From positions 1 to 26,021 of the IMG/VR virus record IMGVR_UViG_3300032731_000360: a stretch of DNA of 26,021 nt; one strand, written 5' to 3'. The DNA comes from a virus. The translations under genes were made by a program, and so were the position numbers. Below the pieces are notes generated by a model that was not told the origin of the DNA, made no database searches, and saw only the letters and a list, made by a program, of their open reading frames with translations. Shown here piece after piece: positions 8,636 to 16,778 of the stretch; within the stretch, counting starts at the first letter, position 1, and each line of letters starts with the position of its first letter.

Positions 8636-9068
8636 GGTTAAATCTAACCTCCATAACTGATACATGAATATCTTCTCCCCCTATAACAATAACTAAGGGA
8701 ACTGTTGAATTAATTCTCATATTTCTCAATCCATCTGTAATGAGCGAACTTTCATTTGTTCGTAGTTGATTACGAACATCATCAAAAACTACGTCAAGAT
8801 TTACCGCATCGTTAGAGTATAGTTTTATAAAAATAGATATACTATCTTGTCTAACTCCACCTTTAAAACTTAATTTTTCATCGGAAACGTTAATTGGCTT
8901 AACAACTAAAATAGGATAACTTGGAAATCTACTTCCAGTAACATCTGGAAAACTTCCGTAAACCCATATCTTTCCTCTGGCGTTAGGGTCGGTTACATTA
9001 TCTTTAAGAAGATTATAAATAGTTCTCCATACGTTGGAAAATAAATTCGCCTGTGTAATTGTTACCAT
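8628..9068 (-). CDS. Tail terminator / neck protein
   Basis: A 146-residue protein with an N-terminal helix (ANLFSNVWRTIYNLLKD), a strand region (FPSYPILVVKPINVS) and repeating amphipathic strands (DSISIFIKLYSNDAVNL) typical of tail terminators or gp37/gp22-like neck proteins. It ends by overlapping the next gene by 8 nt. Its ribosome site GAGGT lies within a small hairpin (9075-9087). The assignment comes from position among head-tail joining genes and fold-like pattern only. Confidence 0.6.
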   Translation of the reverse strand: MVTITQANLFSNVWRTIYNLLKDNVTDPNARGKIWVYGSFPDVTGSRFPSYPILVVKPINVSDEKLSFKGGVRQDSISIFIKLYSNDAVNLDVVFDDVRNQLRTNESSLITDGLRNMRINSTVPLVIVIGGEDIHVSVMEVRFNHV

Positions 9069-9118
9069 TCTTTCAACCTCGCAGGTTATCGATTTAGTCC
9101 AGCCAGACTAAATGATTA

Positions 9119-9490
9119 TTAAGTTTGCGTGATTTTATTAGTCACTACTTGTTTATATATCTTTGTGCCACCTACGGCAACTTCATTTACGTCAGAAACT
9201 TCATAGTAGTCACTAAAAACACTAACTCTATCATTCGTATTAATATTAATAGATGGAAGACAAACTAAAGTTACTTTAGAGGTTATTGGTCTCCCAAATT
9301 CTTTTAATTCTCTTATTTGCTCTTTGCTAGCGGGAGCCATCGCTGCAGTAAAAGATGTTGGTGCGGCCCAAGATGAAGTTTTATCCCCGTAGGCATTATA
9401 AGTATTAATTGCAGTCCAATATTGAAAGCTGGCTCCGAATTTACTTAGAACTCTATTCACTCCAGTTCGCGCAATATCTACTACTGCCAT
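9119..9490 (-). CDS. Head closure / head-tail joining protein
   Basis: A 123-residue beta-rich protein: FQYWTAINTYNAYGDKTSS near the start, TSKVTLVCLPSININTNDRV in the middle and DYYEVSDVNEV near the end. This is the pattern of SPP1 gp16 / HK97 gp9-like stoppers, where 'NDRV...YYEV' is a common motif. The start overlaps the adaptor stop (TAATG). A 50-nt gap with a 7-bp hairpin follows it. Confidence 0.65.
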   Translation of the reverse strand: MAVVDIARTGVNRVLSKFGASFQYWTAINTYNAYGDKTSSWAAPTSFTAAMAPASKEQIRELKEFGRPITSKVTLVCLPSININTNDRVSVFSDYYEVSDVNEVAVGGTKIYKQVVTNKITQT

Positions 9491-9861
9491 TAATCAATTA
9501 CCCAATGGTCGTATGCTATACCTAACAATTGTAATTTATCTTTAATACTATCTAGTAAAATTTTCAACTTACCCGTGATTTCAGTCGTGGTTGCTGAAGA
9601 TGCACTTACAGATAATCCACTAACTGCTACGTCAAAAGAATCTCCTGCCCCTGCGGCACTAGACGCTCTTATTAAACAATACGATGCTGCTAAATCTTCC
9701 ACTACATTGTCAACGACGCCGCCAGTTTGGCTTCCTGTGTATTTGTCGACGTAATTCTGAGCCCTAACAAGTTGTGCTGCCACGATAGCAACCTTGTCTG
9801 CCCCCATCTCAGTGTAATAATCTCCTAATAAATATTGTACGTTAGTAGCTGATGCTGCCAT
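9490..9861 (-). CDS. Head-tail adaptor protein
   Basis: A 123-residue protein made mostly of helices: LLGDYYTEMGADKVAIVAAQ, VRAQNYVDKYTG, VEDLAASYCLIRASS, with an Ala/Ser-rich region and a C-terminal helix. This resembles the helical adaptors (SPP1 gp15 / HK97 gp6-like) that bind the portal. It is the first gene of the connector-tail unit, with its own TATA box (9895-9902) and a ribosome site (AGGTAATTAAAA) before the ATG, and it lies just after a terminator. Confidence 0.65.
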   Translation of the reverse strand: MAASATNVQYLLGDYYTEMGADKVAIVAAQLVRAQNYVDKYTGSQTGGVVDNVVEDLAASYCLIRASSAAGAGDSFDVAVSGLSVSASSATTTEITGKLKILLDSIKDKLQLLGIAYDHWVID

Positions 9862-9894
9862 TTTTAATTACCTACTGTTTAATAACTATCCTAA

Positions 9895-9902
9895 TATTTA
9901 AA
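9895..9902 (-). promoter_or_regulatory. Archaeal-type TATA box for connector/tail unit
   Basis: TTTAAATA on the minus strand, 41 nt before the ATG at 9861. Transcription would start about 15 nt upstream of the ATG, leaving a short leader with an AGGT ribosome site. It lies directly downstream of a hairpin/T-tract terminator, so it likely restarts transcription for the tail genes. Confidence 0.5.
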
Positions 9903-9904
9903 TC

Positions 9905-9957
9905 TTCTTATAAAAATTAAAAATAAAAAAAAGAAAAAATCAGGCTAATTAAGCCTG
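9905..9957 (-). terminator. Intrinsic-type terminator after fibre gene
   Basis: The minus strand has a 6-bp perfect stem (CAGGCT/AGCCTG, 5-nt loop, 9941-9957) that covers the stop codon of the repeat protein, followed by TTTTTTC, eight Ts and further T-rich sequence. The T-tracts alone would suffice for an archaeal terminator. It closes the head gene unit. Confidence 0.7.
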
Positions 9958-11358
9958 TACTTGTCCAAAAGCAATCCATGTAACTAGTTTTCCGTGTGCA
10001 CCGTAAATACTTCCACCAGTAGTTCCTTCGTTGCCAACACCTGGGTAAGTTCCTGCAGTAACATTCTCCCCATATCCAACTATTACCGTTGGAGCTGCAT
10101 TAAACGTTACTCCCCATGCTACAGGGTTCGAACCGCCAGATAGCGTTGTTCCACCAACTGCGATACCGTAGGCCTTAGTTGCACTTTCTAGTCCTGCTAC
10201 TAGTGGATACGTTCCACCCGCAACATTGTTCAAGAAAATGTTCTTAGTTGTCAATACTCTAGCATCGCCGCTAATCGTAGTATCTCCGGTACCGGTTGTT
10301 AGTATCTTAGCTCCGCTAATGATTACATCGCCAGCTAACGTTGCTGTTCCGGTTGGTGTCTTAAACGTTCCTGCTGAACCACTGTAATCTATATTAGTGG
10401 TGCCTCCAACTGCAGTTATGTCTATTCCACTCGCAATCCCTAATGGCCCGCTTATTGTAACAGCTCCAGTTCCTGTACCAAATGTTTTTGCTCCCGTTAT
10501 AACTGTGTCTCCACCTAGTGTATTGGTTCCAGTTGATGTCTTAAACGTTCCTACTGAAGCACTGTAGTCAACATTGGTTGTTCCACCTACTGCTGTTATA
10601 TCTATTCCAGTAGCAATTCCTAGTGGTCCATTTATTGTCACAGCACCGGTTCCTGTTCCAAAAGTCTTTGCACCAGTTATAGTTGTGTCTCCGCTCAGTG
10701 TGTTTGCGCCAGTTGATGTCTTAAATGTACCCGCGGATGCGCTGTAATCAACGTTAGTAGTTCCTCCTACTGCAGTTATGTCAATACCAGTTGCTATGCC
10801 TAAAGGTCCGTTTATAGTTACTGCTCCAGTTCCTGTACCAAATGTTTTTGCTCCCGTTATAGTAGTGTCTCCACCTAGTGTGTTTACTCCTGTTGGTGTC
10901 TTAAACGTTCCTGCTGAACCACTGTAATCTACATTTGTTGTCCCACCTACTGCTGTTATATCCACTCCTGATGCTATACTAACTGCACCACCTAATGTGG
11001 TTGTTCCAGTTGTTGTTTTAAACGCTCCTGTTCCTAAACTAAAGTCTACTGCGGTTGTTCCTGCCGAACAATCTAGGTCTTTATCAGCTGCTATTGTTAA
11101 GTCACCAGTTAAGCTAATAGTTCCACCAATTGTTACAGTTCCAGTTGTTGTTTTAAAGTCACCACTAGAGCCAGAAAAATCAATCTCTGGATTGCCTGAG
11201 GTTGTTATGTCAGCGTATAACGTAACGGTATCAGTTGTAGCGTCGCCTAATTGTGTGTCGCCCAATACAGTTACATCATCAGTTACAGACAAGTCATCTG
11301 CAACATCTATGTCATCTGCTCTGATTTCGCCCGTTCTTATTCCGTCTCTCATTCCCAT
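9949..11358 (-). CDS. Repetitive fibre/decoration protein with C-terminal knob
   Basis: A 469-residue Gly/Thr/Ser/Val-rich protein with almost no Lys-rich or hydrophobic core segments. Residues 131-370 are four 60-residue repeats (each with ITAVGGTTN, DYS, TFKT, LGGDT, ITGAKTFGTG); residues 50-130 hold more diverged copies with FKTTTG. Such repeats usually form a triple-stranded beta fibre or beta helix. The last ~75 residues (NPVAWGVTFNAAPTVIVGYG...GKLVTWIAFGQVQA) resemble small C-terminal knobs of phage fibres. Placed between the major capsid and adaptor genes rather than in the tail end, it may be a head fibre or decoration. A GAGGT ribosome site precedes the ATG. Confidence 0.65.
   Translation of the reverse strand: MGMRDGIRTGEIRADDIDVADDLSVTDDVTVLGDTQLGDATTDTVTLYADITTSGNPEIDFSGSSGDFKTTTGTVTIGGTISLTGDLTIAADKDLDCSAGTTAVDFSLGTGAFKTTTGTTTLGGAVSIASGVDITAVGGTTNVDYSGSAGTFKTPTGVNTLGGDTTITGAKTFGTGTGAVTINGPLGIATGIDITAVGGTTNVDYSASAGTFKTSTGANTLSGDTTITGAKTFGTGTGAVTINGPLGIATGIDITAVGGTTNVDYSASVGTFKTSTGTNTLGGDTVITGAKTFGTGTGAVTISGPLGIASGIDITAVGGTTNIDYSGSAGTFKTPTGTATLAGDVIISGAKILTTGTGDTTISGDARVLTTKNIFLNNVAGGTYPLVAGLESATKAYGIAVGGTTLSGGSNPVAWGVTFNAAPTVIVGYGENVTAGTYPGVGNEGTTGGSIYGAHGKLVTWIAFGQVQA
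10249..10968 (-). repeat. Four tandem 180-nt coding repeats
   Basis: The DNA of the fibre gene repeats with a 180-nt period; for example GATGTCTTAAA/GGTGTCTTAAA on the plus strand recurs at about 10357, 10537, 10717 and 10897. Non-adjacent copies share longer identical stretches (around 10470 and 10830), suggesting recombination or conversion between copies. Confidence 0.85.
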
Positions 11359-11372
11359 TTTTTTACCTCATA

Positions 11373-11398
11373 ATAATATAAACCGAAGTTTATATTAT
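11373..11398 (-). other. Perfect hairpin with UUCG tetraloop after capsid gene
   Basis: On the minus-strand transcript an 11-bp perfect stem (ATAATATAAAC / GTTTATATTAT) is closed by C(UUCG)G, a highly stable tetraloop. It spans the capsid stop codon (11390-11392). No T-tract follows, so it is more likely an mRNA 3'-end stabiliser, processing site or expression separator than a terminator. Confidence 0.7.
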
Positions 11399-12223
11399 CG
11401 TTATCTCACAAATTGCTTCTGCTCGTAGATAGTCTATTGCTAGTCTTTGGGTCACAGCTATTCCAGTCATATCACGGATATTGTCTTTGTAGTTTTCAAT
11501 TGTTAAAGGTCTTCGTTCTACTAAAGCCAATGCGTATCTTTTGTCAAAGATATAAACTTTCTCAACAGTACATGCTACACTTACATAAATCTTTATGGTA
11601 AAGATTTGTCCAATCATATACATGTTTATTGGGTTATTTACACCAGATTTGTCTGCTTCAACAAAGGTATCTATCAAACGTAATTCAGCCGCTTGTTTCG
11701 GGTTTATAATCATGGTATCTGCGTGCATGTTGCTCTCTTCTAATCTCCGCATAGCGGTTACAATGTCATCAACATCTAATTCAGTTCCAACGGAATTAAA
11801 CGCGTGATTTGCAGTTATTGCCGAACCTGCAGCTAGTGCTACTACAATTAATGCATTTTCGTTCCTACCCATTTGGTAACCAGCTTCTCGGATGTTTTCT
11901 TCAATGACATCAAACTTTGCGTCCTCAATCATTTCTGTGGTTATTAATGGTCGAACACCGTATTTCCTAGGTGTGAATACTCGTTCACTGTAGGCACTGA
12001 CGTCGATTGGTATTTCTGCGCCTTCTGCGACGAGTCCTACCGACATTGCGTTTGCTGTTGCTAGTTCAAAGTTCAAAGAACTTCCCTGCGTTAGTCTTAT
12101 TACACGACATACTTCTCGGAGTCGCTCTTCTTTAGCAGCCTGAATTATGGTTTCATAAATCTGCTCTTGGATAAGCTCCCCTTCAGAGGTTGTCGTCATC
12201 ATTAATTCTTGTAAAGATTTCAT
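11390..12223 (-). CDS. Major capsid protein (HK97 fold)
   Basis: 277 residues when started at the ATG at 12223, which has an AGAGGT ribosome site 8 nt upstream; a longer in-frame start would overlap the decoration gene. The sequence fits HK97-type capsids: a helical N-terminal arm (LIQEQIYETIIQAAKEERLREV), then RVIRLTQGSSLNFELA, VAEGAEIPIDVSAYSE, KYGVRPLITTEMIEDA and a C-terminal KRYALALVERRPLTIENY with DMTGIAVTQRLAIDYLRAEA. It is preceded by protease, scaffold and decoration genes, the usual order. Only a short N-terminal region could act as a cleaved delta domain, in keeping with a separate scaffold gene. Confidence 0.88.
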   Translation of the reverse strand: MKSLQELMMTTTSEGELIQEQIYETIIQAAKEERLREVCRVIRLTQGSSLNFELATANAMSVGLVAEGAEIPIDVSAYSERVFTPRKYGVRPLITTEMIEDAKFDVIEENIREAGYQMGRNENALIVVALAAGSAITANHAFNSVGTELDVDDIVTAMRRLEESNMHADTMIINPKQAAELRLIDTFVEADKSGVNNPINMYMIGQIFTIKIYVSVACTVEKVYIFDKRYALALVERRPLTIENYKDNIRDMTGIAVTQRLAIDYLRAEAICEITII

Positions 12224-12233
12224 TTTATTACCT

Positions 12234-12605
12234 CTAAAGCAATACGTCAATTGCCTCTCCTGCTGCTCCCGCAGTTATTGCTCGCCCCAATATACATGTA
12301 ACTGTTCCTCCTACTGTTACACCTACTGAGCCGCCAGTTCCTCGCGCCGTCACTAAATTACCTTCATTTACTGCAGTTCTACAAGTAACTTCACATAGCC
12401 CTTTGGTTACTACTGCAATTGGATAACGTTGGTCCGCTGCGGTAGTTGTAACATCAGTTAATGCGACTCCCAAAATGGTAGCCGAACTTGCTGTTGATAC
12501 ACCCACATCGCCGTCCGCTTTCAATTCCAGTACTAATCCCGCTGTAATCGTTTGGCTTTCTGCCGTTCTCATATTCAATATGTGTCCTTCACTTTCGTAT
12601 GGCAT
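12234..12605 (-). CDS. Capsid decoration/stabilisation protein (DUF2190-like)
   Basis: A 123-residue, Gly/Ala/Thr/Val-rich beta protein directly before the capsid gene. The pattern ITAGLVLELKADGDVGV, ATILGVALTDVT, YPIAVVTKGLCEV and a C-terminal ILGRAITAGAAGEAIDVLL matches small head decoration proteins of the DUF2190 type. The ATG has AGAGGAAT upstream. Family membership is by sequence feel and position. Confidence 0.7.
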   Translation of the reverse strand: MPYESEGHILNMRTAESQTITAGLVLELKADGDVGVSTASSATILGVALTDVTTTAADQRYPIAVVTKGLCEVTCRTAVNEGNLVTARGTGGSVGVTVGGTVTCILGRAITAGAAGEAIDVLL

Positions 12606-12631
12606 TTTTTATTCCTCTTTGTTTTTGTTTT

Positions 12632-13345
12632 TTATTTTTCCCATCTATATATCATGTTCATATCTCTGACATATTTAGGTTTATCATCTGTTTCTGAACT
12701 ATCCTTAACTACACTTTTACGTAACTTAATATCGTCTTTCTTGTCTTCCGCTGCGGGTTTAGATTCTGTAGGTTCTACTTTTGCAGATTCTTCCTTTTTC
12801 TCCGGTTTAACATCTGTTTTATCTTCTTTTTGAACATCAACTTTTTCCTCAGAGTTTTCCTTAAGTTCTTTGTCCGCGGGAATGGGTGCTTCGGCCACTG
12901 GCTCTGCTACCACTTCCGCTTCTTCAGAAACCTCAGCATCTACAACAGCAACCGGTTCTTCTTTAGCCTCAACAACCTCGTCTTCGGTTTCTTTTACTGC
13001 TTCTGTTTTTTCCTGGCCTTTTAGTTTCCACTTTTCGACTAATTCTTTAACTTCACCATTAGGACTTTCACTCACACTACCTTTAATAAAAGATAAATAA
13101 TCAGCAGTGTCTTTTTCTCCAATTAATGCAGTCATATATGAAAAGTTTTCTTTAAGGTCATTATAATCCTTCAAATCGGTCTGTAATGTCTCAACTTCGC
13201 TCTCTCGCTCTTTTAATTCCAACGTCGCACGTTTAAGCAAATCATAGGTTTCAGAAATTTCCGCATTTTCCGCTAGTTCTTTATCCTGATTATCAACTAC
13301 GTCGGACAGTAACTCGAGAGCTTTCTTTATTTTACATTCTTCCAT
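12632..13345 (-). CDS. Putative scaffolding protein
   Basis: A 237-residue, strongly charged protein, started at the ATG at 13345, which has GAGGT upstream. Residues 1-75 form a likely coiled coil (ELLSDVVDNQDKELAEN..., LKERESEVETLQTDLKDY); residues 115-215 are disordered Glu/Val/Ala/Lys-rich sequence; the C-terminus ends with a basic-aromatic tail (RDMNMIYRWEK). Coiled coil, acid linker and a short capsid-binding tail is the usual scaffold design. The position between protease and capsid genes agrees. Confidence 0.7.
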   Translation of the reverse strand: MEECKIKKALELLSDVVDNQDKELAENAEISETYDLLKRATLELKERESEVETLQTDLKDYNDLKENFSYMTALIGEKDTADYLSFIKGSVSESPNGEVKELVEKWKLKGQEKTEAVKETEDEVVEAKEEPVAVVDAEVSEEAEVVAEPVAEAPIPADKELKENSEEKVDVQKEDKTDVKPEKKEESAKVEPTESKPAAEDKKDDIKLRKSVVKDSSETDDKPKYVRDMNMIYRWEK

Positions 13346-13383
13346 TTTTATACCTCTAACTAATATAGAACTCAATACTAGAC

Positions 13384-13920
13384 TTACGCGGACACTATTT
13401 TGTCTATTTTACAGCTAGGACACGCAGGGTCTTTCGTTAAACTTAATTCGACGAACTCTAAGTCATAAGCAACTTTCCTTTGACCTACATTCCGTATCTC
13501 GACGCGCACGCCAGTAGAAACGGAGTCAAAGTGACCGCTTAGCACCTTCTTGATGCACTCAGAGTCTGTTACTATTGCATTAAATAAAAGTTTCTTGTTT
13601 TTATACTTTGCGGTCAAAACCTCCCCTACCCGTACTTTTTTGTGGTCAAAACGCAAATCTACCCCTACTAAACCGCTAGCCCCCATTTCAATCTCTTCCG
13701 CGGGGTAGAATAAACCGTGATACGTCCCCTCTGCTAGTGCAGTTCCAGAAATAATTAAGAACCCATCTTCGTTTCTGGAAAGGTTTTGCTCTATTTTAAA
13801 AGTTCCTGCGGTTAATTCTTGTTTGTTTCCCTTTTGATTATATGCTTCTTTCTTACCTTCGTACTTCTCTCTAAGCATAGCTTTTTTCAGTTCAATGTCT
13901 AGCAATAATTTTTTATTCAT
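13384..13920 (-). CDS. Prohead maturation protease
   Basis: A 178-residue serine protease of the HK97 prohead type. Visible motifs are the strand FLIISGTALAEGTYHGLFY, then LRFDHKKVRVGEVL with the probable catalytic His93, and HFDSVSTGVRVE with the probable nucleophile Ser135, followed by FVELSLTKDPACPSC. The enzyme would trim the scaffold and capsid N-terminus during head maturation. A charged extension (residues 1-45) precedes the core. Its ATG overlaps the end of the zinc-ribbon gene. Confidence 0.8.
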   Translation of the reverse strand: MNKKLLLDIELKKAMLREKYEGKKEAYNQKGNKQELTAGTFKIEQNLSRNEDGFLIISGTALAEGTYHGLFYPAEEIEMGASGLVGVDLRFDHKKVRVGEVLTAKYKNKKLLFNAIVTDSECIKKVLSGHFDSVSTGVRVEIRNVGQRKVAYDLEFVELSLTKDPACPSCKIDKIVSA

Positions 13921-14140
13921 CAGGTATTATTAACAACGTATCTTTCCATACGTCGTATACTTTAGATACGGTAGCATAATTCCACTCGTAATCTAATTGA
14001 AAACAATGCGTGCATAGGAAATCCTTAGTATATATAGGTGCTTCGTACTTCCTATTACACTTTGGACACGTAAAAGTTAATACCTCAACTCCCCTCTTCA
14101 CGTTTATCGCTACTGCTTCCGCCATCTGTTTCTTTATCAT
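13913..14140 (-). CDS. Small zinc-ribbon protein overlapping portal gene
   Basis: A protein of about 75 residues with a zinc ribbon: TCPKCNRKYEAP and LCTHCFQLDYEW. Frame +1 relative to the portal, overlapping its last ~56 nt. The start is unclear: ATG at 14140 or 14125, or GTG at 14203; none has a good ribosome site, so translation may depend on portal translation. Residues before the ribbon read MIKKQMAEAVAINVKRGVEVL. Small zinc-ribbon proteins next to portals occur in some phages but have no fixed role; nucleic-acid or portal binding are possibilities. Confidence 0.65.
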   Translation of the reverse strand: MIKKQMAEAVAINVKRGVEVLTFTCPKCNRKYEAPIYTKDFLCTHCFQLDYEWNYATVSKVYDVWKDTLLIIPDE

Positions 14141-15329
14141 CCGGAATTGGTTCTTCTTTTGGCTCCGGCTCCGTACTCCCTCCTTCTTCCTCCCCACCAT
14201 CACTAATTACTGCGCCGTCTTCCATTCCCAAGCGCATTCGTGCGTAGTCCGTTGAAATAATGCCGGCACCAACTAATTTAACCATTTCTTCGGCAACATC
14301 TGACTCTTGAGATGTTGTTAGTGGCCACAGCAATAAGGGACTACTATCCCAACCCTTCAATTTAGCGATGAGTGGAAACAACTGGGTGTCTATGGGGCGT
14401 TTAATGTCCAATCTTAATGACTGGACGCGTCTATCAAATCCTTGTAATTCAACTCTTGCTACAGCTTCAGTGGTTCCTTGTCCCCACCCCAGCAAGCAAT
14501 CTGGAACTTGTATTCCGGCTAACATTTGCCTGTTGTTATGTTCCAAATAATAATCTAATCGTAATTGGTCCTTAGGAGCTTTAAGTTCGAACCGTACGTC
14601 TCCGGACACCCCAATACTTTTTGACGGACTAAAATCGTCTAAAAATGCTTGTATTTTAACTTTGGTCCATGGTCTATCTACAGTTCCAAAATACCACATC
14701 TGAACTGGATTCGCATAATTATCTGCAGAAGTAGCTATAGCCAATTCAGTATTTAATTTATAAGTTATTGTTTTTTTAAGTGGTTCTACTAAGCCAATAC
14801 CATAAGGATTATCTGCTATTTTATTCCAACTAAAATGTATTATTTCATCAGGGGATAGCTCGTGCTTAACCCCAAAAGAATCTGTTTGAACATATTTTTC
14901 AATTACTCCTTGTTTATTTCGCACCAATTCCATTGTTGAAGGATGTATAAAATCTAAGGCTGTAATCTCTGGGCCAACATAACTAACTTCAATATACGCA
15001 TTTCCAAATATGAGTAATTGTTTAGCAACATTAATTAAAATAGCAGTAAAATCTAAATTATCTAAAGTTTCCCTCATTTCAGTTTTACGTCCTTCGTCAT
15101 CATAATAAATTTCGTACCCTGCTAAAATTGCGTTATCCGCCATAGTATTAATTCCTTGGAAAAGCTCAGGAACTGAACGATATAGCGATTCAAATAATTC
15201 TAAATCATCAGGGGTTGGTTCAGCTTCATTAGTAAACGGTTTCATAGAAAATGGGACAGAATCTCGCCGTCCTTTACTTAAAAATGTCAACAAACGCCTT
15301 CCAAGTTTTTCTTTTTTAGATTTAACCAT
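14085..15329 (-). CDS. Portal protein (HK97-type)
   Basis: A 414-residue portal following the large terminase gene. Recognisable parts: the wing strand FGNAYIEVSYV, LDFIHPSTMELV, DEIIHFSWNKIADNPYGIGLVEPL before the long central helix, then MLAGIQVPDCLLGWGQGT and LFPLIAKLKGWDSSP. The protein forms the dodecameric channel at one capsid vertex and docks the terminase. The C-terminal 40 residues are an acidic Pro/Glu/Gly-rich tail, probably disordered, whose DNA overlaps the zinc-ribbon gene. Confidence 0.88.
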   Translation of the reverse strand: MVKSKKEKLGRRLLTFLSKGRRDSVPFSMKPFTNEAEPTPDDLELFESLYRSVPELFQGINTMADNAILAGYEIYYDDEGRKTEMRETLDNLDFTAILINVAKQLLIFGNAYIEVSYVGPEITALDFIHPSTMELVRNKQGVIEKYVQTDSFGVKHELSPDEIIHFSWNKIADNPYGIGLVEPLKKTITYKLNTELAIATSADNYANPVQMWYFGTVDRPWTKVKIQAFLDDFSPSKSIGVSGDVRFELKAPKDQLRLDYYLEHNNRQMLAGIQVPDCLLGWGQGTTEAVARVELQGFDRRVQSLRLDIKRPIDTQLFPLIAKLKGWDSSPLLLWPLTTSQESDVAEEMVKLVGAGIISTDYARMRLGMEDGAVISDGGEEEGGSTEPEPKEEPIPDDKETDGGSSSDKREEGS

Positions 15330-15359
15330 GATTTATAGTACCACTTCTTTTATTTAAAT

Positions 15360-16778
15360 CTATCGCAGAACGCTCGGCATCCGGAAGCTTGCTCCAGTCC
15401 CAGTTCTTTTATTTTGTGCAGCCCACAACGCTAAACCTATTGCGTCCACCATATCATCGTGTTCCCCTTTAGAGTGGTGTAATAAATAGCGTCCCGACTT
15501 ACCAATAGAATAAGAAAAGCTGTGTAATTGACGCTCAAGCTTTTCGTTTTTAGGAAGTTCCAACGCCCGTTGCTCCATTAGCTTTCGCATACACGATAAA
15601 ATGTCTATTTTTGACTGCTGAGATAAAGCAATACCTTCAATTTGCATTCCTTTGTCTTCAAGTTCCTCTGTTTGCGCTCTTCCCCCTCCTAAATCAGATA
15701 AACCTCCGCTTATATTGAATCGTGAGTTAATATCGTAAATATAATCCATTGAAACGCTGTGTTTTGACTGAAAAAACTCTTTTAAAACTATTACCTTAAA
15801 ATAAGTCTTATTACTTATTTCTTCTCGCTCTACAACTGCCACAACTGTAGAATCCGCAACTTGACCCCAATCTATCCCTATAAAGTACTCTTTTTCTGGG
15901 TCTCCATCGTATTTTAAAATATTATCTCGCATTAATGGCATAAACATCTCATACGGAAACCAGGCATCAGACTCATCGACGAAACGTGATTCATATTCCT
16001 GTTTAAATTTAATACTAGTCATTTGCTCTCGTTCTATGTCGTAAAACTCTAAATCATGCAAGGGACAAGTTATAGTTCCAACCAGCGAGGGGTCTAACCC
16101 ATATAATTCTACTGCAGAAGCGGTTATTATATAAGGCATGTTAAAAACTTCTGCGTCAACTTGCTCACACCATTTATTAAACATATTCCAAAAAAATCCA
16201 CGCTTTCCCTTGGGGGTCGACATGAGAACAAGCCTGCCATGAGTCGCTGCCAACATTGGCCGGACTGCAGCAAATAATTCATCATCAGGAAACATTGCAG
16301 CTTCATCTAGTATGACTAAGTGAGGTGCGTAACCTCTAATTGTAGCTTCAGACGTAGGTAATGACGCTATTAAACTACCATTTTTAAATGACAACTTAGT
16401 AGTAGAATTTAAAACAACATCTGCTTTTAATTCGCTATCCATAACGACTTTAGTTAGCTTCCTTAACAAATCAGACGACTGCTCTTGACTTCTAGAGATT
16501 ATAAGAATTTGTCTATTGTGATTAGTAACTGCGTGGTGAATTGCCATGATAATAGCAATAGAAGATTTTCCAGTTTGTCTACTAATGTTTAACAAAATTC
16601 TATTAGCTTTACTACGAAGAATCTTTTTCTGGTACCAAAATAACTTTAATGGTTTTCTCGGGTCAGCAAAATCCCTTAATAAAGTTTCTGCAAAATAAAC
16701 GGCGTCATCTCTTAGTTTACGCAAATAATCACTGGCTTCTGCTTTAGTCGCTTGTTGAAATGGTGCAGGCTCACTCAT
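15360..16778 (-). CDS. terL: Terminase large subunit
   Basis: A 472-residue packaging motor and nuclease (counted from the ATG at 16778; an in-frame GTG at 16787 is an alternative). ATPase: Walker A SRQTGKSS (about 66-73), Walker B LVILDEA (about 154-160) and the coupling motif LMSTPKG (about 186-192). Nuclease: FIGIDWGQVADS with the first catalytic Asp (about 303) and HDDMVDAIGLALWA with the last Asp (about 445). GTGAGGAAG precedes the ATG. It overlaps the end of the small subunit gene by a few bases. Confidence 0.93.
   Translation of the reverse strand: MSEPAPFQQATKAEASDYLRKLRDDAVYFAETLLRDFADPRKPLKLFWYQKKILRSKANRILLNISRQTGKSSIAIIMAIHHAVTNHNRQILIISRSQEQSSDLLRKLTKVVMDSELKADVVLNSTTKLSFKNGSLIASLPTSEATIRGYAPHLVILDEAAMFPDDELFAAVRPMLAATHGRLVLMSTPKGKRGFFWNMFNKWCEQVDAEVFNMPYIITASAVELYGLDPSLVGTITCPLHDLEFYDIEREQMTSIKFKQEYESRFVDESDAWFPYEMFMPLMRDNILKYDGDPEKEYFIGIDWGQVADSTVVAVVEREEISNKTYFKVIVLKEFFQSKHSVSMDYIYDINSRFNISGGLSDLGGGRAQTEELEDKGMQIEGIALSQQSKIDILSCMRKLMEQRALELPKNEKLERQLHSFSYSIGKSGRYLLHHSKGEHDDMVDAIGLALWAAQNKRTGTGASFRMPSVLR

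Noticed and set aside
10997-11428. Plus-strand open frame opposite the fibre gene
   Set aside because: The Val/Pro/Ser-rich translation comes from the repetitive Gly/Thr codons on the other strand.
12552-13100. Several plus-strand frames opposite the scaffold gene
   Set aside because: Ser/Phe-rich products are the complement of the Glu/Lys-rich scaffold codons.
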